64,000 bases of DNA from Lysinibacillus sp. G4S2. Lineage in GTDB: Bacteria; Bacillota; Bacilli; Bacillales_A; Planococcaceae. The first letter of the stretch is position 1. Each line of letters opens with the position of its first letter. Position numbers and translations under genes: made by a program. The stretch spans positions 3,600,001-3,664,000 of the forward strand of contig NZ_JAUCFJ010000002.1 in assembly GCF_030348505.1 (NCBI RefSeq), in the 5' to 3' direction. A model generated the notes under the pieces. It was not told the DNA's origin, searched no databases, and was given only the letters and a program-made list of their open reading frames with translations. Shown piece by piece: positions 49,004 through 57,289 of this stretch.

Positions 49004-49660
49004 ATGACTATCAAACAATATGCTGTAATTGGCCTAGGTAGATTTGGAACAAGTATAGCTCGCAAATTACATGAGGCTGGGCAGGAAGTGTTAGGAATCG
49101 ACATTAATGAGGAAAGAGTCGAAGATGCCGAACTATATGTTACACATGCAGTAGTCGCTGATTCGACAGAAGAAAAAGCTCTTACCGCTTTAGGAATAGG
49201 CAATTTCGATTATGTCATCGTGGCAATAGGCAATGATATGCAGTCGAGCATTTTAACCGTATCATTATTAAAAGAACTCGGAATCAAAAAAGTGATTGCA
49301 AAGGCTCTTGGAAAAAGACACGGGCAAGTTTTAGATAAAGTAGGAGCAGACTGGATTATCTATCCTGAACGAGATATGGGAGAGCGAGTTGCCAATCAGC
49401 TTCTCTCACCCAATATGCTAAACTATATTGAATTATCAAAAGAATACAGTATAGAAGAAATTATGATTCCTTCAAAGATGGCTGGACAAAATCTTCGAGA
49501 TTTAGATCTTCGTGCGAAGTATAATGTAAGTGTCATTGCGATTGTTCGAGAAGGGGACATTATCATTTCTCCCTCCCCTGAGCAGATTATTGAAAAGGAA
49601 GATTTATTAGTAATGATTGGTCATCGGAAGGATCTTGCTTTATTTGCCAATATTGAATAA
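49004..49660 (+). CDS. ktrA: Potassium uptake regulatory subunit KtrA
   Basis: This 218-residue RCK protein has an N-terminal Rossmann nucleotide-binding part (AVIGLGRFGTSIARKLHEAG; DINEERVE; YPERDMGERVANQL) and a C-terminal RCK_C domain (LRDLDLRAKYNVSVIAIVREG) that binds c-di-AMP in related proteins. ATP/ADP exchange gates KtrB. The start is ATG behind AAAGGAGAG, 25 bases after ktrB. Confidence 0.93.
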   Translation: MTIKQYAVIGLGRFGTSIARKLHEAGQEVLGIDINEERVEDAELYVTHAVVADSTEEKALTALGIGNFDYVIVAIGNDMQSSILTVSLLKELGIKKVIAKALGKRHGQVLDKVGADWIIYPERDMGERVANQLLSPNMLNYIELSKEYSIEEIMIPSKMAGQNLRDLDLRAKYNVSVIAIVREGDIIISPSPEQIIEKEDLLVMIGHRKDLALFANIE

Positions 49661-49666
49661 TAATCA

Positions 49667-49709
49667 AATAGGCTGTGTCAAAAGGAGTTTTCTTTTGAAC
49701 CAGCCTATT
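49667..49709. terminator. Bidirectional terminator between ktrA and cotJC
   Basis: AATAGGCTG (49667-49675) pairs with CAGCCTATT (49701-49709), with CAAAAG/CTTTTG inside and T-runs both ways. Confidence 0.85.
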
Positions 49710-49717
49710 CACCTCTT

Positions 49718-50287
49718 TTAAAAGACCTTCTTGCTATCCCTATCATCTTTTAAAATCTCTACAGCCTCTCTGAAACGTAGAGAATGGACGATTTCTCGTT
49801 CACGTAAAAATTTCAAGCTATCATTCAAATCAGTGTCATCTGATAAATCAATAATCCACTGATATGTCGCACGTGCTTTTTCTTCTGCTGCAATATCCTC
49901 ATACAGATCAGCAATCGGATCCCCTTTAGCCTGAATATATGTTGCCGTAAACGGTGATCCAGCCGCATTCTGATAAAATAATGCCCTGTCATGATTGGCA
50001 TAGTGCTCTCCAAGACCAGCTTCTTTTAACATCTCTGGAGTTGCATCCTTCGTGAGTTTATAAACCATCGTGGCAATCATTTCTAAGTGGGAAAATTCCT
50101 CTGTCGCTATATCAGTTAACAATCCCACCACTTTATCAGGGATCGTATAGCGTTGATTCATATAGCGAAGTGCTGCGGCTAATTCTCCATCTGCCCCTCC
50201 ATACTGCTCAATTAAATACTTAGCTAGCGTAGGGTTACATGTACTCACCCTGACAGGATACTGGAGCTTCTTTTCGTAATACCACAA
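49718..50287 (-). CDS. cotJC: Spore coat protein CotJC (manganese catalase family)
   Basis: This 189-residue ferritin-like dimanganese catalase homologue begins WYYEKKLQYPVRVSTCNP. It has the metal-ligand helices LRYMNQRY, IATEEFSHLEMI and YEDIAAEEKARATYQW with the expected Glu/His residues. It is part of the inner spore coat made in the mother cell. The start is TTG behind AGGAGGAAT. It is separated from cotJB by about 490 bases of repeats, unlike the compact cotJABC of B. subtilis. Confidence 0.94.
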   Translation of the reverse strand: MWYYEKKLQYPVRVSTCNPTLAKYLIEQYGGADGELAAALRYMNQRYTIPDKVVGLLTDIATEEFSHLEMIATMVYKLTKDATPEMLKEAGLGEHYANHDRALFYQNAAGSPFTATYIQAKGDPIADLYEDIAAEEKARATYQWIIDLSDDTDLNDSLKFLREREIVHSLRFREAVEILKDDRDSKKVF

Positions 50288-50312
50288 AAAAATTCCTCCT
50301 AGTTACTTATAA

Positions 50313-50779
50313 TCAATGATGCCTCCGCATAATTGTGTCCGGAATCGGCTTTGTGCTTGCACAAAGAACTCCTTCCCGTTTCCGTGACATCCGCCGAGGT
50401 TTCACTTACGTTACTAAAAACATCTATAGCTTTCGATACAAAACATTTGTAGCTGACGTTACACTTTCGCTACCAAAACATTTGTAGCTGACGTTACACT
50501 TTCGCTACCAAAACATTTGTAGCTGACGTTGCACTTTCGCTACCAAAACAATTGTAGCTGACGTTGCACTTTCGCTACCAAAACATTTGTAGCTGACGTT
50601 GCACTTTCGCTACCAAAACATTTGTAGCTGACGTTGCACTTTCGCTACCAAAACATTTGTAGCTGACGTTGCACTTTCGCTACCAAAACATTTGTAGCTG
50701 ACGTTGCACTTTCGCTACCAAAACATTTGTAGCTGACGTTGCACTTTCGCTACCAAAACAATTGCTGAAAGAAGTTAGA
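50313..50779. repeat. Second-family element holding a 35-bp tandem array, inside the cotJ operon
   Basis: The left end is CAATGATGCCTCCGCATAATTG (read in two halves), then GTGTCCGGAATCGG and GACATCCGCCGAGG. The right end is GCTGAAAGAAGTTAGAC. Between them nine copies of a 35-bp unit (GCTGACGTTGCACTTTCGCT, then ACCAAAACATTTGTA) start at 50452, 50487, 50522, 50557, 50592, 50627, 50662, 50697 and 50732. The first two differ only by an A for G. The gap 50288-50774 is entirely this element. Confidence 0.9.
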
Positions 50780-51038
50780 CTTGCCATGGCCAAGGTGTAT
50801 CAATCCAATTAAAAGGATAATTTGAATAACTTCTCCCAAAATTCATAAGTGGACCAAATTTTTGCTCAAAATCAACCTTAAGTTGCATACTTTTCTCAGT
50901 ATTTTCATTAAATTGCTGAATGGCAGCATAATCGTGAGGGTGAGTATCTAAGTAAAGATTTAATTCTACTATTACAAAATCTATTGCTTGTATTTCTTCC
51001 AATAACGTATAAAATTCAGGCGGCATCTCCTTACTCAT
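50775..51038 (-). CDS. cotJB: Spore coat protein CotJB
   Basis: This 87-residue protein has the CotJB pattern of FYTLLEEIQAIDFVIVELNLYLDTHP at its N-terminal half and FGPLMNFGRS..WIDTPWPW at the end. It is a structural coat component needed with CotJA and CotJC. The start overlaps cotJA by eight bases behind GGAGGGATGAAGC. Confidence 0.92.
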   Translation of the reverse strand: MSKEMPPEFYTLLEEIQAIDFVIVELNLYLDTHPHDYAAIQQFNENTEKSMQLKVDFEQKFGPLMNFGRSYSNYPFNWIDTPWPWQV

Positions 51039-51258
51039 GCTTCATCCCTCCTTTTTGGGGATTTGGATAGGGGCTAAATAATTGGGGCCAAAGCGTTCCA
51101 GATTTAAGTGCTTCTCTTGGGGTTGGATATTGTGGTAATCCAGGCGGTTGAAAATTTATATACAATTGTGGTGGTGTAGAAAAACTTTTAACCCTGATAG
51201 GCGGACATGGATCGAATGGGCTAATATAAGGCTTCCAATACTTATATTGCGTAAACAT
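51031..51258 (-). CDS. cotJA: Spore coat protein CotJA
   Basis: This 75-residue, Pro/Tyr-rich protein (YWKPYISPFDPCPPIRVKSF, YINFQPPGLPQYP) matches CotJA in length and composition and precedes cotJB. The start is ATG behind GAAGGGAGG. CTCATATAC upstream on the minus strand could be a SigE -35, but the -10 is not clear. Confidence 0.9.
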   Translation of the reverse strand: MFTQYKYWKPYISPFDPCPPIRVKSFSTPPQLYINFQPPGLPQYPTPREALKSGTLWPQLFSPYPNPQKGGMKHE

Positions 51259-51479
51259 AGCATCCTCCCTTCTACAATAAATTACATCAGTGGAGTATAT
51301 GAGATAGATTAAATTTTTATTCAGTTTCGTGTGAGGCTTATGGTACGTTCATCTAACAGATTGTTCAATTAGAGAAAATGTCTGTTGAACTTGTTTTCGA
51401 ACGAACTCGAAAACTTCCGTCACGTATAGTGTAGTTACTGGAGATACAGGCCGGCTATAATTGCCGATTTTTTAGTTTT

Positions 51480-51972
51480 AGTGGTGGAACTTGTCCCGTT
51501 AGCGGCGTTGTTTTCACTTTTAGCGGCGGAACTCGATCCTTTACCGGCGTTGTTTTCGATTTTAGCGGCGGAACTTGTACCTTTACCAGCGTTGTTTTCA
51601 CTTTTACCGGCGGAACTCGTCACTTTACCGGCGTTGTTTTCGATTTTAGCGGCGGAACTTGTCCCGTTAGCGGCGTTGTTTTCACTTTTAGCGGCGGAAC
51701 TCGTACCTTTACCGGCGTTGTTTTCACTTTTACCGGCGGAACTCATCACTTTACTGGCGTTGTTTTCACTTTTACCGGCGGAACTTGTACCTTTACCGGC
51801 GTTGTTTTCACTTTTACCGGCGGAACTCATCACTTTACCGGCGTTGTTTTCACTTTTACCGGCGGAATTCGTCACTTTACCGGCGTTATTTTCACTTTTA
51901 GCGGCGAAACTCGTCACTTTACCGGCGTTGTTTTCACTTTTACCGGCGGAACTCGTACCTTTACCGGCGATT
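51480..51972. repeat. 42-bp tandem array between cotJA and deoC
   Basis: About eleven to twelve copies of a 42-bp unit built from GGCGGAACTCGTACCTTTAC and CGGCGTTGTTTTCACTTTTA. The period is exact (GGCGTTG at 51504, 51546; the next at 51588 has a G to A). Because 42 is divisible by three, both strands stay open: the minus frame (51435-52079) reads as 14-residue repeats of NNAGKGTSSAGKSE type. A start and ribosome site for that frame are not convincing, so it is annotated as repeat DNA. Confidence 0.85.
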
Positions 51973-52093
51973 CGTAATTTCATTAGATTTGCCTTTAACT
52001 GTAATGTTGAAATATTCCACCCCTCATTCTTAAGAGTGAAAATTATAGTAGAACACTCAAGGCGCATGAAAAAAATCAAATTCTAAATGAAAA

Positions 52094-52123
52094 ACGGGGC
52101 TAGTTCATAACGAACAGCCCCGT
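52094..52123 (-). terminator. Terminator after deoC
   Basis: ACGGGGCT (52094-52101) pairs with AGCCCCGT (52116-52123), with inner GTTC/GAAC and TTTTT on the minus strand. Confidence 0.9.
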
Positions 52124-52155
52124 AACACTTACAATATAAGGATTTTTAAATAACA

Positions 52156-52827
52156 TTAATAATTAGAATCTGCAATTAATCCATTCATAATAGCTACACC
52201 AGAGCTTGCTCCAATACGAGTTGCTCCAGCTTCAATCATCTTTTTCATATCCTCTAAGCTTCGCACACCACCAGAAGCTTTTACACCTAAATCAGGTCCA
52301 ACTGTTTTACGCATTAAAGCAATATCTTCTGCTGTTGCGCCACCTGTAGAGAAGCCAGTTGATGTTTTCACATAATCAGTACCTGCTGCCACTGCTAGTT
52401 CACATGCTTTTACTTTTTCTTCATCTGTTAATAAGCATGTTTCAATAATAACTTTTACAAGCGCGCTATCTTTTGCCGCTTCAACAACTGCAGCAATATC
52501 CGCTTGTACAAGGTCATAGTTTTTATCTTTTAATGCGCCGATATTAATAACCATATCTACCTCTTTAGCACCGTTAGCAATTGCATCTTTTGCCTCAAAT
52601 GCCTTAACTGTTGGAGTATTAGCACCAAGAGGGAAGCCAATTACAGTACAAACTAAAACATCTGAGCCTTGTAAAAGCTCGCTGCTATATTTTACCCAAG
52701 TCGGATTTACACAAACAGAAGCAAAGCTAAATTGTTTTGCCTCTGCACAAAGTTTTTCAATTTGCTCTTTTGTTGCTTCAGCCTTTAATAAAGTATGATC
52801 AATCATACGCGCGAAATTTTGTTCCAT
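52156..52827 (-). CDS. deoC: Deoxyribose-phosphate aldolase
   Basis: This 223-residue TIM-barrel class I aldolase splits 2-deoxyribose-5-phosphate into glyceraldehyde-3-phosphate and acetaldehyde. The Schiff-base Lys is in [15 protein letters not shown], and [13 protein letters not shown] plus KVIIETCLL provide the other active-site residues; [10 protein letters not shown] binds phosphate. The start is ATG 52827 behind GGAGAG. No other deo genes are adjacent. Confidence 0.96.
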   Translation of the reverse strand: MEQNFARMIDHTLLKAEATKEQIEKLCAEAKQFSFASVCVNPTWVKYSSELLQGSDVLVCTVIGFPLGANTPTVKAFEAKDAIANGAKEVDMVINIGALKDKNYDLVQADIAAVVEAAKDSALVKVIIETCLLTDEEKVKACELAVAAGTDYVKTSTGFSTGGATAEDIALMRKTVGPDLGVKASGGVRSLEDMKKMIEAGATRIGASSGVAIMNGLIADSNY

Positions 52828-52974
52828 CAATTAGACTCTCCTTCTATCAACAAGTTGTACGTACCTCTCTGGAATCATAACATTTTTTAACGTTTCCGTC
52901 TAATTTTGAATGAAATTAGATGAATTCAAATTATTTTAGAAACAACGCCATTATCCTTAGGTAAAATCGCCTCT

Positions 52975-53000
52975 AAAGTCGGACTGCTGAAAGAAGTCAA
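52975..53000. repeat. Second-family repeat end, copy e
   Basis: CGGACTGCTGAAAGAAGTCA lies just before the permease stop. Only this end is preserved. Confidence 0.45.
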
Positions 53001-53005
53001 TGCAA

Positions 53006-54199
53006 CTACAATGTTTTGATTAAAATACTAGCAATAACGACTGATCCAACTGTTACAGTTGTAAATCCACCTATTAACATTGGCGTCAATATTTCATTTA
53101 ATATTTTTTCTTCTTCCTCTTTATTTCTACCTACACTTCGACTAATTTCCTCACAAACAAGATAATCACCCGGGAACCCTACAGTTGCTGTTAGTGCTAC
53201 TGGAAGACCTTTTAAAGGATCCCATTTAAATAATTTTGAGCCAAAAAATCCTCCAATTGAAATACCGATAATTCCAAAAATCATAATTAGAAAAGTTTCA
53301 GGGAGACGACTAATAAACATACTGAACGTAATGTCATTCATTGTGGCAATAATCAAAAATACAAGTCCAGCCATCCCTACTGTAAAAGCATTAGCCCGCT
53401 CCATTGCACGGTCTGGATACAAACCAATTAATCTCCCACCAACACCAATCGCCAAAGCCCACAAACTATATGGTATGCCGGTTAAACGATCTAGAGCAAT
53501 AGCAATAGCACCACCGATAAAAAGTAAGAAAAGTAGAATCAGATTCGTTTGATATTTCTCCGGAATCCAAGTGCTACTTCTTACCTCTACTTTTTCCTCA
53601 TCGATAACATCTTCTTCTCTCACATCCAATGTAGAAGCTACATACGTTTCGCAATCTATTGTATTCCGAAACTTTAATGCATATCGACGTAACAAATTTG
53701 CAGAGAGTGGCATACCAAATAATGATTGTAATGAAAGTATTAAAGCTGGAATTGTCATAAGACTTTCCAAGCCCATTTCTTTTAGCCCTTCCGAAGTCAC
53801 AAGAAAAGCAATTATTCCACCTGTTAATGGTCCTGTCCCCGCAACAGCGGTTTCATAGTCAAAGATCATTGGAATGAAAAGAAGGATTAGACCTGCACCA
53901 ACAATAATGCCCATTAAAGAAATGACTACTGCCTTCCATTGACTACGAATAGTATTAATAGGAATTAGCGTCCCCATATGAATAATGATCGGAGCTGTTC
54001 CCAATACAGCGCCAATTTCAATAAATTTAGAATCACCGATAAGACTCTTCGGTAAAATTCCCGTCCAAATTAACATAAGATAACCAATAATAGCGACTAA
54101 AAACATAGAAACTCTGGCTCTTGTCAAAATAGAAATAATTTCCCCCAATGCGATTAGCGAGAAGATAATCATAGTTGCAATGACAGGTTCATGTATCAT
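53006..54199 (-). CDS. Polytopic membrane permease, unknown substrate
   Basis: This 397-residue protein has about ten hydrophobic segments in two halves split by a charged loop (about residues 185-220, CETYVASTLDVREEDVIDE). Notable polar motifs in membrane segments are TGPLTGGIIAFLVTSEG and TATVGFPGDYLVCEE, which may form a substrate site. The architecture suggests a secondary transporter of the glutamate/anion-permease kind, but I do not recognise the family with certainty. It is 28 bases downstream of the M20 peptidase gene, so it probably transports that enzyme's substrate or product. Confidence 0.7.
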   Translation of the reverse strand: MIHEPVIATMIIFSLIALGEIISILTRARVSMFLVAIIGYLMLIWTGILPKSLIGDSKFIEIGAVLGTAPIIIHMGTLIPINTIRSQWKAVVISLMGIIVGAGLILLFIPMIFDYETAVAGTGPLTGGIIAFLVTSEGLKEMGLESLMTIPALILSLQSLFGMPLSANLLRRYALKFRNTIDCETYVASTLDVREEDVIDEEKVEVRSSTWIPEKYQTNLILLFLLFIGGAIAIALDRLTGIPYSLWALAIGVGGRLIGLYPDRAMERANAFTVGMAGLVFLIIATMNDITFSMFISRLPETFLIMIFGIIGISIGGFFGSKLFKWDPLKGLPVALTATVGFPGDYLVCEEISRSVGRNKEEEEKILNEILTPMLIGGFTTVTVGSVVIASILIKTL

Positions 54200-54227
54200 T
54201 CGTTCATCCCCCTTTATTATCTATTTT

Positions 54228-55451
54228 TCAATGGAAATAGATTGATTTTTCATGTATCTTTTTTGAACCCTCTATCCCTAATAATTTAAAAGATGATTGA
54301 ATAAACAGTTCCACACCAATCTCTAATGCATCTTCATCAAAGGTAAAGCGTGGATGATGGTGCGGATGAATAATCCCCTTAGTTTGATTTCCAGCACCAA
54401 CAAAGATGAAGCAACTTGGTCGTTCATCTGAAAATGCCGAAAAATCTTCACCGCTCATCAATGCGGGTAATCTTAGTAAATGATCCTTTCCCCATACCTC
54501 ACCTATCGTTTCTTCTACCAACTCTCTTACCCTATCGTTATTGATTACCGAACTATAGCCAAAATGATAATCTACCTCAAATGATGCATTATGCGCTTCT
54601 GTAACTCCCTTAACGACTTTTTTAATTAAACTTGGAACTTGTTGACGGATGTCGGGTTTAAGGCTTCTCACCGATCCGCCTATAATAGCAGTGTCAGGAA
54701 TGACATTGTAAGCACTTCCGCTATGAAACTTCGTGATAGATACGACTAATTTTTCAAGTGGATTAAGATTTCTTGAGACAATATGCTGAAGATTGTTGAT
54801 TACTTGTGCGCCAACTGCAATTGGATCTACCGTTAAATGAGGTTCGGAAGAATGACCTCCTCTTCCTTTAATTTTTAAATCAAACGTATCGCTACCTGAT
54901 GTAGCTGGCCCATCGCAAATCCCAATTTTACCAATCTCAACTGTGGACGCAAGATGAATTCCGATTACTTCATCCACACCCTCTAACACACCTGCTTTAA
55001 CCATTTCTTGTGCACCACCTGGGAATAACTCTTCAGCATGTTGAAATAAAAAGCGTATCTCCCCCTCAATTAGATTCTTTAACTTTGTAAGAATCTTTGC
55101 TGCACCAAGTAGCATCGCTGTATGCCCGTCATGTCCACAAGCATGCATCACGCCTTGATGCGTAGATACAAAGTCAAATTCATTTTCTTCATTAATTGGA
55201 AGCGCATCCATATCTGCCCGTAGCGCGACGACTTTACCTGGTTTTGGACCAATTAAGCGGGCCATTACACTTGTTTTAGTTGGTCGTGAAATTTCCAAAT
55301 CTCCAAAAGTCCGTAATGTTTCATAAACAAATTGTGCTGTTTTATCTTCTTGAAAAGATAACTCAGGATATTTATGTAAATACCTTCGCCATTCAATAAC
55401 CTCATCCTTAGTAATTCCAACTAATTCTTGAATCATCGACATTAAAGACAT
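54228..55451 (-). CDS. M20-family amidohydrolase (N-acyl amino acid hydrolase type)
   Basis: This 407-residue metal-dependent hydrolase has metal ligands in MHACGHDGHTAMLLG, the catalytic Glu pair in HAEELFPGGAQ, and the dimerisation lid between about 185 and 300 (GRGGHSSEPHLTVDP). The last His is in HHHPRFTFDEDAL. It belongs to the aminoacylase/IAA-amino-acid hydrolase group that removes acyl groups from amino acids. It forms a probable operon with the permease, and the regulator at 55620 is encoded upstream on the same strand. Confidence 0.92.
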   Translation of the reverse strand: MSLMSMIQELVGITKDEVIEWRRYLHKYPELSFQEDKTAQFVYETLRTFGDLEISRPTKTSVMARLIGPKPGKVVALRADMDALPINEENEFDFVSTHQGVMHACGHDGHTAMLLGAAKILTKLKNLIEGEIRFLFQHAEELFPGGAQEMVKAGVLEGVDEVIGIHLASTVEIGKIGICDGPATSGSDTFDLKIKGRGGHSSEPHLTVDPIAVGAQVINNLQHIVSRNLNPLEKLVVSITKFHSGSAYNVIPDTAIIGGSVRSLKPDIRQQVPSLIKKVVKGVTEAHNASFEVDYHFGYSSVINNDRVRELVEETIGEVWGKDHLLRLPALMSGEDFSAFSDERPSCFIFVGAGNQTKGIIHPHHHPRFTFDEDALEIGVELFIQSSFKLLGIEGSKKIHEKSIYFH

Positions 55452-55619
55452 ACATCTCAGCCCCTTTTCAATTTTCCTTTTAAGGATTATTTAAGGAAAA
55501 AAATCCTTAAATGAAGTATAAAAGTTTAGATGTTTAATTTCAAGACTTTTCTGAAAATATAAAATGTAAAATTTTAGTGAAACTAAATTAATGAACAAAA
55601 AAAGCACCCAAAGAGGTGC

Positions 55620-56918
55620 TTATAGCAATCGATATATTTTAGTTGGTCTTCCACGAGCAGCATACGTCTCTTGACCAATGCATTGTGCCAAATCAACTTT
55701 GCACATATCTGTAACAATACGTCTAACGTTACGCTCTGTCATCTCAAGGTGTGTCGCTAAGTCCTTTGTTGTAAAATCCGACCACCCCATCTTTTGTATA
55801 AGTGATACTATTTTTTTATATGTTTTCACACTGATGTTACCTTGTTTTAACTTTTCAATAAGAAGTTCATTTTGTGTACGGCTTGAATAATGTAGTTCCC
55901 CTTTTTTTCCTGGAGATTCTACGATTAGTCCATCTTCTTGAACAATGACAATTTCACGCTTCTTCATTGCTTTTGAATGTTGAATCGCACGAAAAGCGTT
56001 AATTTCTGCCGAATAAGCCGTTTCTCCAAATCCAATACCAACCGCAACAGTAGTATCTGCTTCAAACGCTAATCTTTGAACTGTATCTTCAAGTGTTTCG
56101 ATTTCCCGCTCAATAGCACCACGGGAACTAAAAATCATATATCTCCCGTTTCCCTTATCAGAAAAAGAGCCATTTATTTTCTCACCCAGTTGAATTAACA
56201 TTTCTTTTAGTCGAAGTTCTAAATACTGTAGATTATAGGGTGTTTTCATTTCCTCCGCTACTTTGTTAAAATATTCAACTTCAATAATTTCAACTCCTAT
56301 TTGAGTATCTTTAAAATAGGAGGTCTTTACTTTTTCTGACAGCGCCCGAAGTGATTGTTGTATTTCCATCGTACTCATTGACATTTTGTATGCTGGAATT
56401 CCCTGTTCTCTTAGTGCTTTACACACAGATGGAAAACAAGTTAGCACACCTTCTGTCTTTCCCTCACCCCACAGGTTTAAATGAAAATTTAACAATTCAT
56501 TTGTATCTACATTTAAATCAAACATTTTCGTATACATCTTCGGGATATTCACCGTTAACTTTGACATAGCTTCTTTACTAATATTATTCGAAGTCATCGT
56601 GTCAATACTTAGCTTCTCAATAATTTGACCCTGTTCATAAATCATCTCTAAGATAGCTTTATAAAGACCTGATTCTGTAGCAGGAACATGCACCATTATT
56701 TTATCTGTACCTAATTTTCTTTGGGCAATTTCATATGGAATGGGCCCAGAAAAAAACCAAGCGTGCACATGACATTCATGTTCCACTATAATTTTCTCAA
56801 TTTCATTAATTTCTTCATAAGGAAGGGATATAAATTCTAACTCATGTTTATATTCATCTGTTAAGTCCACTATTTGATCGATAGAAGTTTTTAGTCCAAC
56901 TAATCCAATTTTATACAT
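55620..56918 (-). CDS. Transcriptional regulator with nucleotide-cyclase-like domain and HTH
   Basis: This protein of about 432 residues is soluble. The N-terminal 120 residues resemble a periplasmic-binding-like or response domain (YKIGLVGLKTSIDQIVDL). The middle (about 240-335) contains NGRYMIFSSRG and AVGIGFGETAYSAEINAFRAIQHSKA, the pattern of GGDEF/GTP-cyclohydrolase-III-like folds without catalytic residues. The C terminus is a winged helix (TTKDLATHLEMTERNVRRIVTDMC .. GRPTKIYRL). It is likely the local regulator of the amidohydrolase/permease pair. The start is ATG 56918 or TTG 56930; neither has a strong ribosome site. Confidence 0.7.
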   Translation of the reverse strand: MYKIGLVGLKTSIDQIVDLTDEYKHELEFISLPYEEINEIEKIIVEHECHVHAWFFSGPIPYEIAQRKLGTDKIMVHVPATESGLYKAILEMIYEQGQIIEKLSIDTMTSNNISKEAMSKLTVNIPKMYTKMFDLNVDTNELLNFHLNLWGEGKTEGVLTCFPSVCKALREQGIPAYKMSMSTMEIQQSLRALSEKVKTSYFKDTQIGVEIIEVEYFNKVAEEMKTPYNLQYLELRLKEMLIQLGEKINGSFSDKGNGRYMIFSSRGAIEREIETLEDTVQRLAFEADTTVAVGIGFGETAYSAEINAFRAIQHSKAMKKREIVIVQEDGLIVESPGKKGELHYSSRTQNELLIEKLKQGNISVKTYKKIVSLIQKMGWSDFTTKDLATHLEMTERNVRRIVTDMCKVDLAQCIGQETYAARGRPTKIYRLL

Positions 56919-56948
56919 GCTATTTACCAACTTTCTTTATCAGTTGAC

Positions 56949-57034
56949 ATAAGTTCAGGCATTATACCTCAGCATAATTTCGTCAAGAGGCTTTAGCTTC
57001 TTTTAACGGGTTTTAGACACCTGCTGAAAGAAGT
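56949..57034. repeat. Second dispersed repeat family, copy f
   Basis: ATTATACCTCAGCATAAT (56961-56978) is followed by a short centre and TTTTAGACACCTGCTGAAAG then AAGTTAA. Both ends are present. Confidence 0.65.
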
Positions 57035-57115
57035 TAAATAAACATTTATAGTAATCTAATTACTTATAAACTATTTTAGCATGATATTTGTAGGAAAAAT
57101 ACGTGATAACTTTAA

Positions 57116-57232
57116 ATCAATTATGCCTCGGCATAATTGCATCAGGAATCGATTTTGTGTTTGCACATTCGTCTCCGCTTCTGCGAGTATTCTCTTCACT
57201 TCCGCGGGTATTTAGACAGAAAGAGATTAAAA
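57116..57232. repeat. Second dispersed repeat family, copy g
   Basis: ATTATGCCTCGGCATAAT begins at 57120. The centre contains TCTGCGAGTATTCTC and CTTCCGCGGGTATT, a single unit of the 42-bp array seen at 26.5 kb. The end is degraded (GACAGAAAGAGATTAA). Confidence 0.65.
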
Positions 57233-57240
57233 CATAGCAA

Positions 57241-57268
57241 AACACCGTTCAAAGTTTGAACGGTGTTT
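57241..57268 (-). terminator. Terminator after mtaB
   Basis: AACACCGTTCAAA (57241-57253) pairs with TTTGAACGGTGTT (57255-57267). The minus strand continues TTTTG. Confidence 0.88.
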
Positions 57269-57289
57269 CTATTCATAGGTACTCTTTTG

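Larger units (their letters stand above)
51259..52155. other. Intergenic stretch between deoC and cotJA
   Basis: It contains the cotJA upstream region, the 42-bp tandem array (51480-51972) and the deoC terminator. The long frames through the array are discussed with it; nothing else is seen. Confidence 0.65.

Noticed and set aside
51435..52079. 214-codon minus-strand frame of NNAGKGTSSAGKSE repeats
   Set aside because: It coincides with repeat DNA, lacks a convincing start and ribosome site, and the opposite strand is equally open. It is kept as a repeat and raised as a finding.
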